Part shown: piece after piece, positions 26,602-36,499 of the stretch
Position numbering within the stretch: position 1 is the first letter of the stretch
Layout: every line of letters starts with the position of its first letter
NCBI GenBank assembly: GCA_000686145.1
Contig: JMMB01000007.1
Location: 992,001-1,056,000 of the forward strand
Direction of reading: 5' to 3'
Source of the DNA: Peptostreptococcaceae bacterium VA2
GTDB taxonomy: Bacteria > Bacillota > Clostridia > Peptostreptococcales > Peptostreptococcaceae
DNA: 64,000 nt
Notes under the pieces: generated by a model
What the model was told of the DNA's origin: nothing
The model's database searches: none
What the model saw: only the letters and a program-made list of their open reading frames with translations
Made by a program: the position numbers and the translations under genes

Positions 26602-28143
26602 ATGTTTAGTATTATTAATGGTAGTAATTTAATAGGAATAGAAGGATTTCTGGTAAGGGTAGAAGTGGATATAAACAATGGAATACCTTGTTTTAATATA
26701 GTTGGTCTCGCTAGTACTGAAATAAAAGAGTCTAGAGATAGAGTGAAGTCGGCGATAATAAATAGTGGATTTAAGTTTCCAAATTCTAGGATAATAATAA
26801 ATTTATCTCCAGCTGATATGAAAAAAGAAGGTTCACTTTTTGATTTACCTATAGCTATTGGAATTTTAAGAGGATTTATAAAAAAAGATGATAACTATTT
26901 AAATGAAAGTATGTTTGTAGGTGAAGTATCATTGGATGGAAAAATAAGAAAGGTAAAGGGGATACTACCGATAGTTATAAGTGCTAAAAATAAGAATATA
27001 AAAAGAATATTTGTACCCTTAGAAAATATAGTAGAGAGCTCTTTTGTAGATAATATAGAAATAATTCCTGTAGGGAGTTTAAAGGAATGCATTGAATTTT
27101 TAAATGATAATTTGCAAATAAATAGCAATGAAATTTTAGAAAATAAAAGATTTAACACAAATGAAGTAAATAAGAAGTACTACGATGAAGATTTTCAAGA
27201 TGTAAAAGGTAATTACTTTGTTAAACGAAGTGCAGAGATAGCTGCAGCAGGAAATCATAATATACTTATGATAGGCCCACCAGGGTCTGGAAAAACTATG
27301 ATTGCAAAACGCATAAGAACAATACTGCCACAAATAGAAAAAGATGAAATGATAGAAGTGAGCAAAATATATAGTGCATCAGGTCTTATAAATGAAAATG
27401 AAGGTATAATTTATAAAAGACCATTTAGATCACCTCATCATACTTCAACAAGACAATCTCTAATAGGTGGAGGAGCTAATGCAACACCTGGAGAAGTAGT
27501 ATTAGCTCATAGAGGCGTATTATTCTTAGATGAAATAGCAGAATTTGATAGACGCATATTAGAAACACTAAGACAGCCAATAGAAGATAAATACATAAAT
27601 ATATCTAGAGTAAAGCAAAATATACAGTATCCGTGTAATTTACTTTTAGTAGGAGCTATGAATCCATGTCAGTGTGGATATTACTTATCAGATAATGAAT
27701 GTAAATGCAGAGGTTTTGAGATAAGTAGATATATAAATAAAATATCAGGACCTTTGTTAGATAGATTTGATATTTTTATACAAGTGAATTCTGTATCTTA
27801 TGAAGAGTTAAACAATAAAACTAAGTGTGAAAGTTCAAAGGTTATTAGAAACAGAGTGGAAAATGCAAGAAAAATTCAAGGAATAAGATTTAAAAATGAA
27901 AATATAAAAACAAATGATGAAATAAAATCATCTAAGTTATTAGACTATTGTAAACTAGATGAGGAAGCTTTAAATACTACAAAATTAATATTGAATAAGT
28001 ATAAACTGAGCAATAGAAGTTATACAAAATTATTAAAAGTAGCTAGGACTATAGCTGATTTGGAAAGTAGTGAAAATATATATTCCAATCATATTATGGA
28101 AGCTTTTTCATTTAGAAAAGCTTACTATACTTATTTCAAATAG
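26602..28143 (+). CDS. comM: YifB/ComM family AAA+ ATPase
   Basis: 513 residues: an N-terminal Lon-protease-like fold domain (to about 170), then a Mg-chelatase-type AAA+ domain with Walker A GPPGSGKTMIAKRI and Walker B VLFLDEIAEFDRRILE, a cysteine group in NPCQCGYYLSDNECKC, and the C-terminal chelatase domain. ComM promotes branch migration during natural transformation in some bacteria; in Firmicutes the protein is widespread but little studied. Sits directly before dprA. Confidence 0.88.
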   Translation: MFSIINGSNLIGIEGFLVRVEVDINNGIPCFNIVGLASTEIKESRDRVKSAIINSGFKFPNSRIIINLSPADMKKEGSLFDLPIAIGILRGFIKKDDNYLNESMFVGEVSLDGKIRKVKGILPIVISAKNKNIKRIFVPLENIVESSFVDNIEIIPVGSLKECIEFLNDNLQINSNEILENKRFNTNEVNKKYYDEDFQDVKGNYFVKRSAEIAAAGNHNILMIGPPGSGKTMIAKRIRTILPQIEKDEMIEVSKIYSASGLINENEGIIYKRPFRSPHHTSTRQSLIGGGANATPGEVVLAHRGVLFLDEIAEFDRRILETLRQPIEDKYINISRVKQNIQYPCNLLLVGAMNPCQCGYYLSDNECKCRGFEISRYINKISGPLLDRFDIFIQVNSVSYEELNNKTKCESSKVIRNRVENARKIQGIRFKNENIKTNDEIKSSKLLDYCKLDEEALNTTKLILNKYKLSNRSYTKLLKVARTIADLESSENIYSNHIMEAFSFRKAYYTYFK

Positions 28144-28152
28144 GAGAAAATC

Positions 28153-29253
28153 ATGGAAAAGAAAGATGCATATTTGTGGTTAAATTCAATAAATGGAGTA
28201 ACTAATAAAACTATAGATAAAATAAAGGATAACAATTTAAATATAGAAGAATTAATTTATCTTAGTGATAAAGAAATATATAATTTAAAAAATATAAATT
28301 TAAATATTAAGGAAAATATAGTAAAATATAAAAGTATTTCATATTTAGATGAAATAAAAGAGAAGAATATTAAGGAAAATATAAATTATATTTGTATTGA
28401 GGAAAATGATTATCCAAATAACTTGAAATATATATATGATGCACCAAATATACTATTTTATAAAGGTGATATAAATATAATAAACAAAAATATTGGGCTA
28501 GCAGTAGTGGGTTCAAGGAAAGCTACAAAATATGGAATGAGTTGTGCAACTTCAATAAGCAAAAGTCTTTCTAATGTAGGAGTCAATATAATAAGTGGTT
28601 TGGCTTTTGGAATAGATTCATATGCACATATGGGGTGTATGGAAGGTTCTGGGAAAACTATTGCAGTATTAGGATCACCCGTAAATAATGTGTTGCCTAA
28701 AAAAAATATTTATTTAGCAAATAAGATATTAGAAAATGGTGGATTAATAGTCTCAGATTATAATATTAATTCAAGTGTTTTTCCAAGTAACTATGTAAAT
28801 AGAAATAGAATAATAAGTGGAATTAGTGAAGGGGTAATAGTAGTCGAAGCTGCTAAAAAAAGCGGCGCATTAATCACAGCTGAATTTGGTCTAGAACAAG
28901 GTAAAAACATATATGCAGTGCCAGGAAATATAAACTCATGTATGAGTAAGGGATGCCACCAAATTATAAAAGAAGGTGCTAAATTAATAGATAATATAGA
29001 GGACATTTTAAACGAATACCAAATAGTTAATATTAAAAGTAGAGAAAATTTTAAAAAGTATGATAATATGAACTTAAGCAAAGAAAGTACCGTAATAATC
29101 AATACAATAAAAAAGCAAGGTGTCTTGCATATAGATGAAATATGTGATAATACTAGAATGGAAATAAAATCTGTGAATACAATTTTGAGTGAGCTAGTAT
29201 TAAAAGATGTATTAGTAGAGATGAATAATAAAACATACAGTTTAAATGTATAA
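28153..29253 (+). CDS. dprA: DNA-processing protein DprA
   Basis: Loads RecA on incoming single-stranded DNA during transformation. 366 residues: N-terminal helix-hairpin-helix-like part (to about 90), Rossmann fold with VVGSRKATKYG, SGLAFGIDSYAH and VPGNINS, and a C-terminal winged-helix-like domain (about 300-366). Tight operon with comM-like and topA genes. Confidence 0.93.
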   Translation: MEKKDAYLWLNSINGVTNKTIDKIKDNNLNIEELIYLSDKEIYNLKNINLNIKENIVKYKSISYLDEIKEKNIKENINYICIEENDYPNNLKYIYDAPNILFYKGDINIINKNIGLAVVGSRKATKYGMSCATSISKSLSNVGVNIISGLAFGIDSYAHMGCMEGSGKTIAVLGSPVNNVLPKKNIYLANKILENGGLIVSDYNINSSVFPSNYVNRNRIISGISEGVIVVEAAKKSGALITAEFGLEQGKNIYAVPGNINSCMSKGCHQIIKEGAKLIDNIEDILNEYQIVNIKSRENFKKYDNMNLSKESTVIINTIKKQGVLHIDEICDNTRMEIKSVNTILSELVLKDVLVEMNNKTYSLNV

Positions 29254-29281
29254 ATAACATAGATAGTGGGGGTGTGGGTTT

Positions 29282-31423
29282 ATGGCCAAAACATTAGTCA
29301 TCGTGGAGTCGCCTGCGAAAGCTAAAACCATAGAAAAATTTTTAGGAAAAGGACATTATACAGTAAAAGCTTCTGTAGGACATGTTAGGGACTTACCTAA
29401 AAGTAAATTAGGTGTAGATATAGAAAACAATTTTGAACCGCAGTATATAAATATACGAGGCAAAGGCGATGTAATAAAAGAATTAAAAAAAGAAGCAAAA
29501 AAATGTAAAAAAGTGTACTTAGCAACTGACCCTGATAGAGAAGGTGAAGCTATATCATGGCATTTAGCTCATATATTAGACCTAGATCAAACTGAAGAGT
29601 GTAGGATAGAGTTTAATGAAATAACTAAAGATGCCATTAAAAAAGCTATAAAAAGTCCTAGAAATATAGATTTAAGTGTAGTAGATGCTCAGCAAGCAAG
29701 AAGAGTATTAGATAGATTGCTAGGATATCAAATAAGTCCAATACTTTGGCAAAAAGTTAGAAAAGGACTTAGTGCCGGTAGAGTACAATCTGTAACAACA
29801 AAACTTATATGTGATAGAGAAAAAGAAATAAAAGCATTTATACCAAAGGAATATTGGAGTATAGAATTAGAGGCTAAAACAAATTCTGATGAAGATATAA
29901 GTTTCAAGTTTTATGGAAAAGATAATCAAAAGTTAGAAATAGAAAATGAAGAAATGGTAAATGAAATACTAAATGATATAAAAGATAAAGATTTAGATGT
30001 AGTATCTATAGAATCTAAGTCAAGAAAAAAATCAGCTCCAAAGCCATTTACAACAAGTATGTTGCAGCAAGAGGCTGCAAATAAGTTGTCATTTACAACA
30101 AAGAAGACAATGAGTGTAGCGCAAGAGTTATATGAAGGTATAGATATAGATAAGGAAACGGTAGGTCTTATATCATATATAAGAACCGATTCTAAGAGAA
30201 TATCTGATGAAGCTAAAGAAAAATCAAAAGACTACATATTAGAAGTGATAGGTGAAAACTATTATAAATTAAATGCTGATAAAAAAGATAAAAAAGAAAC
30301 AAAAAAAGTTCAGGATGCACATGAGGCAATAAGACCAACTTATGTAGATAAAACGCCAGATAGTATAAAAAGTTCTTTAACTAGAGACCAATATAAGTTA
30401 TATAACTTAATTTGGAGAAGGTTTGTAGCGAGTCAAATGGAAGATTCAGTGTTTGACATTTTAAATGTTGAATGTAGAATAGACAACTATGTATTTAAGG
30501 CAACTGGATCTAAGATGAAGTTTGATGGATACACTAAAATATATAATTTTACGGACAGAGAAGATAAAATTTTACCAGTAATTAATGAAGGTGATGTTTT
30601 AAAACTTCAAAATACATTACCACTTCAACATTTTACTCAACCGCCAGCAAGATTTACAGAGGCAAGTTTAGTAAAGACTTTAGAAGAATTAGGAATAGGT
30701 AGACCAAGTACTTATTCACCAACTATAAGTACTATATTAAATAGAGAGTATGTTGAAAAACAAGGTACTAGTTTATGCCCAACTGAATTAGGAATAATAG
30801 TAACGGACATATTAGAAAATAACTTCCAAAAATTTATAGATGTTGATTTTACAGCACATATGGAAAATAAATTAGATGAAATAGAAGAAGGTAATACAGA
30901 GTGGAAAGCAGTTGTATCTGAAGCGTATGAACCTTTAAAAGAAGCGATAGAGATAGCTAAAGAAAGTATAGAAAAAATTAACATGGATGAAGAAACAGAT
31001 GAAATATGCGAAACTTGTGGAGAAAACATGGTTATCAAGTATGGAAGGTTTGGAAAGTTTATGGCTTGTAAAAATTACCCAGAATGTAAAACTACAAAGC
31101 CACTTGTTAATAAGGTAGGGGTAAAATGTCCGAAATGCCATGATGGAGATATAATACTTAGAAAATCTAAAAAAGGTAAAGTTTTTTATGGATGTTCTAA
31201 TTATCCAGGATGTGACTTTATAACATGGAACAAACCAACAGGAGAGATCTGTGACAAATGTGGTTCTTATATGATTGAAAAGATAACAAAAAATGATACT
31301 AAAGTTATTTGTTCAGATAAAGAATGCCATAAACAAAATGGGAAAGATATGGATAAAGATATAGACAAAAAATCAGACAAAGAAACGAATAAAGATATTT
31401 TGCAGGAAAATAGCGAAAATTAA
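29282..31423 (+). CDS. topA: DNA topoisomerase I
   Basis: Relaxes negative supercoils. 713 residues: Toprim domain starting KTLVIVESPAKAKTIEKFLG with DPDREGEA, the catalytic Tyr in SYIRTDSKRIS (about 300), and three C-terminal zinc fingers (CETCG..CKNYPEC, CPKCHDG..CSNYPGC, CDKCG..CSDKEC), ending in a Lys/Asp-rich tail. GTGGGGGTG precedes the ATG. Confidence 0.97.
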   Translation: MAKTLVIVESPAKAKTIEKFLGKGHYTVKASVGHVRDLPKSKLGVDIENNFEPQYINIRGKGDVIKELKKEAKKCKKVYLATDPDREGEAISWHLAHILDLDQTEECRIEFNEITKDAIKKAIKSPRNIDLSVVDAQQARRVLDRLLGYQISPILWQKVRKGLSAGRVQSVTTKLICDREKEIKAFIPKEYWSIELEAKTNSDEDISFKFYGKDNQKLEIENEEMVNEILNDIKDKDLDVVSIESKSRKKSAPKPFTTSMLQQEAANKLSFTTKKTMSVAQELYEGIDIDKETVGLISYIRTDSKRISDEAKEKSKDYILEVIGENYYKLNADKKDKKETKKVQDAHEAIRPTYVDKTPDSIKSSLTRDQYKLYNLIWRRFVASQMEDSVFDILNVECRIDNYVFKATGSKMKFDGYTKIYNFTDREDKILPVINEGDVLKLQNTLPLQHFTQPPARFTEASLVKTLEELGIGRPSTYSPTISTILNREYVEKQGTSLCPTELGIIVTDILENNFQKFIDVDFTAHMENKLDEIEEGNTEWKAVVSEAYEPLKEAIEIAKESIEKINMDEETDEICETCGENMVIKYGRFGKFMACKNYPECKTTKPLVNKVGVKCPKCHDGDIILRKSKKGKVFYGCSNYPGCDFITWNKPTGEICDKCGSYMIEKITKNDTKVICSDKECHKQNGKDMDKDIDKKSDKETNKDILQENSEN

Positions 31424-31575
31424 AAAAATAATAACAATTCTATTGAAAAAGGCAGAGATTTGTGATAACATTTCAATTGCACAAATTAGCATAAAATAGG
31501 GAAAAATATTGAAAATAGATAATGTAAAGAAAAGGGCTTGTAGAGACAGAATTTACATGAGGAGATGAATTATAA

Positions 31576-32361
31576 ATGGCAAGTGAAGTATTACAAAAAA
31601 CTAGAAGAATAAACAAAACATTGCAAACAAGCGGTGGAAGTAATGTATCCTTCAATTTATTAGCAGGAGCATTAGGAGAAGTATTAAATTCAAATGCATA
31701 CGTATTAAGCTCTAAAGGTAAAGTTTTAGGGTTATATCTTAGTAATGAAAAAGATAGTTCAGCAATGGAAGAAGAAGGAACTAATCAAAAGAAATTTCCT
31801 AGTGAATATAATAAAAATATGTTAAAAATTTCAGAAACACAAGAAAACTTAACTGGCGAAGCGTTATTAAAAGTATTCCCAGATGAGCAAGAAAGAACTG
31901 AAAAAAATACTACTATAGTTCCAATACTTGGTAGCGGTCAAAGACTTGGTTCTTTAGTTCTTTCTAGATATGATGAAGTTTTTACAGATGATGATTTAGT
32001 TATAGCTGAATATAGTGCAACCGTAATTGGTCTTGAGATATTAAGATCAATAGGTGAGCAACTAGAAGAAGAAATGAGAAAAAAAGCCGTAGTACAAATG
32101 GCTATAGGAACATTATCTTATTCAGAACTTGAAGCTGTAGAGCATATATTTGAAGAATTAAAGGGAAGAGAAGGATTACTTGTTGCAAGTAAAATAGCTG
32201 ATAGAGTTGGAATAACAAGATCAGTTATAGTAAATGCATTAAGAAAGTTTGAAAGTGCTGGAGTTATAGAGTCAAGATCTCTAGGAATGAAGGGTACTCA
32301 CATAAAGATACTTAATGATAAACTTATAGAAGAATTAAAAAAATTAAAAAGTAACCACTAA
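31576..32361 (+). CDS. codY: GTP-sensing global repressor CodY
   Basis: 261 residues. N-terminal GAF-like domain (to about 155) that binds branched-chain amino acids, then a winged helix with [21 protein letters not shown]. Represses amino acid uptake, biosynthesis and, in pathogenic clostridia, toxin genes when GTP and branched-chain amino acids are plentiful. GAGGAG precedes the ATG; a 150-base gap from topA suggests its own promoter. A likely target, brnQ, is in this window. Confidence 0.97.
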   Translation: MASEVLQKTRRINKTLQTSGGSNVSFNLLAGALGEVLNSNAYVLSSKGKVLGLYLSNEKDSSAMEEEGTNQKKFPSEYNKNMLKISETQENLTGEALLKVFPDEQERTEKNTTIVPILGSGQRLGSLVLSRYDEVFTDDDLVIAEYSATVIGLEILRSIGEQLEEEMRKKAVVQMAIGTLSYSELEAVEHIFEELKGREGLLVASKIADRVGITRSVIVNALRKFESAGVIESRSLGMKGTHIKILNDKLIEELKKLKSNH

Positions 32362-32381
32362 CAATTAATTCATTAATATAC

Positions 32382-32413
32382 AAAAGGTATCTATATTGCA
32401 TAGATACCTTTTA
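32382..32413 (+). terminator. Terminator after codY
   Basis: AAAAGGTATCTAT pairs with ATAGATACCTTTT, followed by ATTTTAT. It lies right before rarA. Confidence 0.8.
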
Positions 32414-32437
32414 TTTTATAAAAAAACAGGAGGAATT

Positions 32438-33712
32438 ATGCAACCATTAGCAGATAGACTACGTCCACAACAAATCGATGACATAGTAGGTCAATCGCAT
32501 ATAATAGGCAAAGGTAAAATTCTTAATAAGCTTATACATAATAAATCTATACCTAATATGATTTTATTTGGACCACCAGGGACCGGTAAAACTACATTAG
32601 CAAATATAATTGCTACTGTTACAGGGAAAAAATATGTTAAGTTAAATGCTGTAAATTGTGGAGTAAAAGAAATAAAAGAAGTTATAGATGCTACTAAAAG
32701 AGATTTATTTTCATATAATGGGATAATTTTAATGTTAGATGAGATTCAAGCACTAAATAGAAAACAGCAGCAATCATTGCTTGAAGTTATTGAAGATGGC
32801 TCTGTAACATTAATAGCAAGTACAGCAGATAATCCATATTTTGTAGTATATAAAGCTATTTTAAGTAGAAGTACTATATTTGAATTTAAATCTATACAAA
32901 AAGAAGATATATTTAAAGGCTTAAAAAGGGCAGTAGATAAGTTTGAAGAGATATATACATATGAAACTATTAATGTAGAAGAAAAGGCCTTAGAATATAT
33001 CTCTGAAACTTGTAATGGAGATATGAGAAGTGCTTTAAACAAATTAGAACTAGTTTTTAATACAGGTATAGATATTGCTTCTAACTCTGTAAATATAACT
33101 CTACAGAACGTTGTAGAGTGTTCTAGTATTAAGATGTTAAATTATGATAAAGGTGGAGATGATGTGTACTCTATAATGTCTGCATTTCATAAATCATTAA
33201 GAGGTTCTGATGCAGATGCTTCTATTCATTATTTAGCTAGACTTGTTAAGGCTGGCGATATACAAGGGATAACCAGAAGATTATTATGTGTTGCAAGTGA
33301 AGATGTAGGACTGGCAGTTCCACAAGCTATAACAATAACACAAGCATGTGTTGCATCAGCACTGCAGTTAGGTTTTCCAGAAGCTAGAATACCTCTTGCA
33401 CAAGCTACAATATATTTAGCACAGTGCCCTAAATCAGACTCGGTTATTAAAGCTATCGATTTTGCATTATCAGATCTAGATAATATAGAGATAGGAGATA
33501 TTCCACTTAATTTAAAAGATGCTCATTATAGTGGAGCTAAATACCTAGGTAGAGGTGTAGATTATAAATATCCGCACAATTATGACAATCATTACGTTAA
33601 ACAACAATACTTGCCAGACCCTATAAAGGATAAAAAGTACTATATACCTTGTGAAAATAAAAATGAGACAGCTTTTAAACAATATTGGAACAGTATAAAA
33701 AAAGGTGAGTAG
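32438..33712 (+). CDS. rarA: Replication-associated recombination protein RarA (MgsA)
   Basis: 424 residues from the ATG behind AGGAGGAA; a longer in-frame start lies inside the terminator. AAA+ clamp-loader-like ATPase: QPLADRLRPQQIDDIVGQ start, Walker A GPPGTGKTT, Walker B LMLDEI, and the C-terminal tetramerisation domain (GAKYLGRGVDYKYPHNY). Acts at stalled replication forks. Confidence 0.94.
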   Translation: MQPLADRLRPQQIDDIVGQSHIIGKGKILNKLIHNKSIPNMILFGPPGTGKTTLANIIATVTGKKYVKLNAVNCGVKEIKEVIDATKRDLFSYNGIILMLDEIQALNRKQQQSLLEVIEDGSVTLIASTADNPYFVVYKAILSRSTIFEFKSIQKEDIFKGLKRAVDKFEEIYTYETINVEEKALEYISETCNGDMRSALNKLELVFNTGIDIASNSVNITLQNVVECSSIKMLNYDKGGDDVYSIMSAFHKSLRGSDADASIHYLARLVKAGDIQGITRRLLCVASEDVGLAVPQAITITQACVASALQLGFPEARIPLAQATIYLAQCPKSDSVIKAIDFALSDLDNIEIGDIPLNLKDAHYSGAKYLGRGVDYKYPHNYDNHYVKQQYLPDPIKDKKYYIPCENKNETAFKQYWNSIKKGE

Positions 33713-33870
33713 TAAATTATGCCATGTTATTGTGGAAATATAAAAATAATTTTGGATATAAATACACATAAAATACAATATGTTTAGAATAAACTATTAT
33801 AAAACTTTAAATTATCGTTATTACATTGGCACAATATAAAGGCGAAAAATTTATATCAGGGGGAAGTTTT

Positions 33871-34641
33871 ATGATTGTAAAGCTTAATAATAGTTATCAT
33901 AATAAAGTTATGAAGTATTTAAAAAAAGAGCCTGAATTTAATTTATCTATAATAGGAGATATAGAAAGATATGGATATGATAATTATTTTTTGAATATAT
34001 GGGCGGGTATTGATAAAAGAGGAAATATAGAGGGAGTTCTATTTAAATATTTTGAGTTTGTTATGTTTTATTCATATAATAGATTTGAAGTAAATGAGTT
34101 TGCACGACTTATAAATAAATTGAAATATAAAGAGATAAGTGGAAAATCCGATAGTTTAGATATACTGGCCGCTAGGTTAGATTTTAAAAAAAGAAGAGTA
34201 GTGAATTTTTGTAAGTTAGATAGTAAAAATAATCTACAAAATAGCAATACAAATATAAGAATTAAAAAAATAGGATTCGGAAATATAAATAAAGTTGTTA
34301 AACTGTATGAATTAATAGATGAGTTTGAAAGCACTACAGCAGAGAGTGTAAAAAATGGACTAAAAAGTGGTAGAGGGTATTGTATAGAAAGAAATAGACA
34401 AGTGATAGCTATGGCAAAGAGTACCGCAGAAACTAACACACATGCTATGATTGTTGGTGTTGGCACGCATCCTAATCATAGGAATAGAGGATATGCAACT
34501 AAATGTATGGTTAAGATGTGTAAGGAACTCTTAGATGAAAATAAAATACCTTGTTTATTTTATGATAATAAAGAGGCAGGTAAAATATATAGAAAATTAG
34601 GGTTTCAAGAACTTGGAAAATGGAGTATATATTATAAATAG
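33871..34641 (+). CDS. GNAT family N-acetyltransferase
   Basis: 256 residues from the ATG behind GGGGGAAG. The C-terminal half has the GNAT acetyl-CoA motif MIVGVGTHPNHRNRGYATKCMV and the closing AGKIYRKLGFQELGKWSIYYK. The N-terminal half (to about 130) is a divergent extra domain, as in two-domain GNATs. Substrate unknown. Monocistronic as far as I can see. Confidence 0.8.
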   Translation: MIVKLNNSYHNKVMKYLKKEPEFNLSIIGDIERYGYDNYFLNIWAGIDKRGNIEGVLFKYFEFVMFYSYNRFEVNEFARLINKLKYKEISGKSDSLDILAARLDFKKRRVVNFCKLDSKNNLQNSNTNIRIKKIGFGNINKVVKLYELIDEFESTTAESVKNGLKSGRGYCIERNRQVIAMAKSTAETNTHAMIVGVGTHPNHRNRGYATKCMVKMCKELLDENKIPCLFYDNKEAGKIYRKLGFQELGKWSIYYK

Positions 34642-34740
34642 TTATAAAGTTAAAGTATGTTTAGTAGATTTGTAAATTATTAAGCATATTTTTTTGTTAA
34701 AAAACTTGGTGAAAAAAATATCTATATAATGTATAATTTT

Positions 34741-34815
34741 ATGTATTGCAGGAAACCTTTTTCAGATGAAACTATTGAAGAATACATATGTAAGTTAAAT
34801 CGTAGAAAAAATTAA
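34741..34815 (+). CDS. Possible 24-residue small protein before glcK
   Basis: Reads MYCRKPFSDETIEEYICKLNRRKN; an in-frame ATG 12 bases upstream would add four residues. No clear ribosome site. The charged, helix-prone sequence with two cysteines is not random-looking, and it ends 22 bases before glcK. May be a leader peptide or chance. Confidence 0.25.
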   Translation: MYCRKPFSDETIEEYICKLNRRKN

Positions 34816-34837
34816 AAGTAATTTTAGGAGGAGTATT

Positions 34838-35767
34838 ATGTATAGTATAGGAATAGATGTAGGCGGCATGAGCATAAAGTCGGGCATTGTAAAAAATGGG
34901 GAAATTATTCATAGATTAAGTAAAGAAACAAGTCGTGGTGGAGTAGAAGTGTTAGTACAAGATATAGAAAATTTAGTTCAAGAAATTTTAAATGAAAATA
35001 AAATAAATATAAAAGAAATAAAAAATATAGGTATAGGGATACCTGGTGTTGTAACTAATGATGGTGCTGTTACATGTGTTAATCTAGGCTTACACAATTC
35101 TTTGATAGTACCTGCTCTAGAAGAAAAATTTGATGGAATTAAAGTTTGTATAGGCAATGATGCTAATGTAGCAGCACTTGCAGAATATTCATATGGAAGT
35201 ATGAAAGGATTTGACAGTGGAGTAATGATAACTCTTGGAACTGGCATTGGTGGAGGAGTAGTTATAAATGATAAACTTATAACTGGTGCTAATGGAATTG
35301 GCGCAGAGATAGGCCATATGATGATATCTAGTAACTACTTTGAGTGTAACTGTGGCAATAATGGATGTTTTGAAACATTTTGTTCAGCTACTGCAGTAAT
35401 AAAATATGCTCAAAAGTTGGTTTTAGAAGGTTCTAAAACTAAAATAATGCAAAAGGCTGAAAATAATATAGATAATATAACTGCAAAGATGATATTCGAT
35501 TGTTATAAAGACAATGATGAAGTAGCAATAGAGATTGTAAACAGATTCAAAAAATACCTATCAATGGGACTTGCTAACATTGTGAATTTTATAGATCCAA
35601 AAGTAATATCTATAGGTGGTGGGCTTTCTAATGCCAGTGATGTGATTTTAGATGGATTAAGTGATCAAGTTAAGCAATATCTACCGTTTAAAGAAGGTAA
35701 TATTGGTGAAATTGTAATAGCTAAATTTAAAAATGATGCAGGTATATTAGGTGCTTCTGCTCTTTAA
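34838..35767 (+). CDS. glcK: ROK family glucokinase
   Basis: 309 residues. ATP-binding GIDVGGMSIKSGIV, GIGIPGVV, LGTGIGGGVV, and the ROK zinc motif GHMMIS..CNCGNNGCFE that distinguishes sugar kinases of this family. Phosphorylates glucose, though other hexoses or ManNAc cannot be excluded. AGGAGGAG precedes the ATG. Own terminator. Confidence 0.88.
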   Translation: MYSIGIDVGGMSIKSGIVKNGEIIHRLSKETSRGGVEVLVQDIENLVQEILNENKINIKEIKNIGIGIPGVVTNDGAVTCVNLGLHNSLIVPALEEKFDGIKVCIGNDANVAALAEYSYGSMKGFDSGVMITLGTGIGGGVVINDKLITGANGIGAEIGHMMISSNYFECNCGNNGCFETFCSATAVIKYAQKLVLEGSKTKIMQKAENNIDNITAKMIFDCYKDNDEVAIEIVNRFKKYLSMGLANIVNFIDPKVISIGGGLSNASDVILDGLSDQVKQYLPFKEGNIGEIVIAKFKNDAGILGASAL

Positions 35768-35772
35768 AAATA

Positions 35773-35815
35773 AAAAAGTACTCTTTTGAAAATATTCAAT
35801 AGAGTATTTTTTTAT
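35773..35815 (+). terminator. Terminator after glcK
   Basis: A long stem AAGTACTCT..GAA with TTC..AGAGTATTTT, followed by T-rich sequence. Confidence 0.8.
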
Positions 35816-35908
35816 CAAATAATAAGTTAGAGTAATTTAAAAATTGATTATAATTTGCATTTTAAGGGTATAAAATATGTTGAATATAAAGTAATATAAA
35901 AATAAATT

Positions 35909-36004
35909 AATTCCTAGTAAAACAGTATGAATTTAATGTTGACAAAATTACTAGGGTATAATAAAATAATATTGAAAGTAATTCATACCAAAATAGTAGG
36001 GATT
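35909..36004 (+). promoter_or_regulatory. iscR promoter flanked by a 25-base inverted repeat
   Basis: TTGACA (35939-35944), 17 bases, TAAAAT (35962-35967). A 25-base element at 35909-35933 (CCTAGTA..GTATGAATT) recurs inverted at 35980-36004 (AATTCATAC..TAGTAGGG) with 18 of 25 positions matching; a related core ACTAGGGTAT lies within the promoter. Such placement fits autoregulation by the Rrf2 protein encoded downstream. Confidence 0.55.
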
Positions 36005-36032
36005 AGATTTCAAAAGTAAAGGGTGATGAAAT

Positions 36033-36482
36033 ATGAAACTATCAACTAAAGGTAGATATGGACTTAAGGCTATGTTTGAATTATCACTAAATGAAAAAAA
36101 TAGTCCGGTACCCTTAAAATATATTGCTAAAAAACAAAGTATATCGGATCAATATTTAGAACAAATATTTTCATCTTTAAAAAAGTCTGGTTTAGTAAAA
36201 AGTATAAGAGGTGCCCAAGGCGGGTATCTACTAGCTAAAGAACCAAAAGATATAACTGTAGGAGATATTTTAACAGTATTAGAGGGTCCTGTTTCTGTAT
36301 CAGATTGTGTATTAGATGAGGATATATGTGAAAATTCAGGTGTATGTGTAACAAAAGTAGTTTGGGAAAAAATGAAAAAGGGTATAGAAGAAGTTATAGA
36401 TTCAATTACTCTTCAAGACATGATAAATGATTACAATAAAAACAAACTAGAAAATGATATAACTAATTTAATTATAAAATAG
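36033..36482 (+). CDS. iscR: Rrf2 family Fe-S regulator, IscR-type
   Basis: 149 residues with winged helix (KLSTKGRYGLKAMFEL; SDQYLEQIFSSLKKSGLVKSIRGAQGGY) and three cysteines at 92, 99 and 105, nearly the spacing of the [2Fe-2S] ligands in E. coli IscR. It leads the operon iscR-iscS-iscU and is expected to sense Fe-S cluster demand and repress it. No iscA, hscA or ferredoxin follows, as is usual in clostridia. Confidence 0.92.
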   Translation: MKLSTKGRYGLKAMFELSLNEKNSPVPLKYIAKKQSISDQYLEQIFSSLKKSGLVKSIRGAQGGYLLAKEPKDITVGDILTVLEGPVSVSDCVLDEDICENSGVCVTKVVWEKMKKGIEEVIDSITLQDMINDYNKNKLENDITNLIIK

Positions 36483-36499
36483 ATAGGAGACGAATAAAA

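Noticed and set aside
35939-35962. TATAAT at 35957-35962 as the iscR -10
   Set aside because: Spacing to TTGACA would be 12 bases; TAAAAT at 35962 gives 17 and is preferred.
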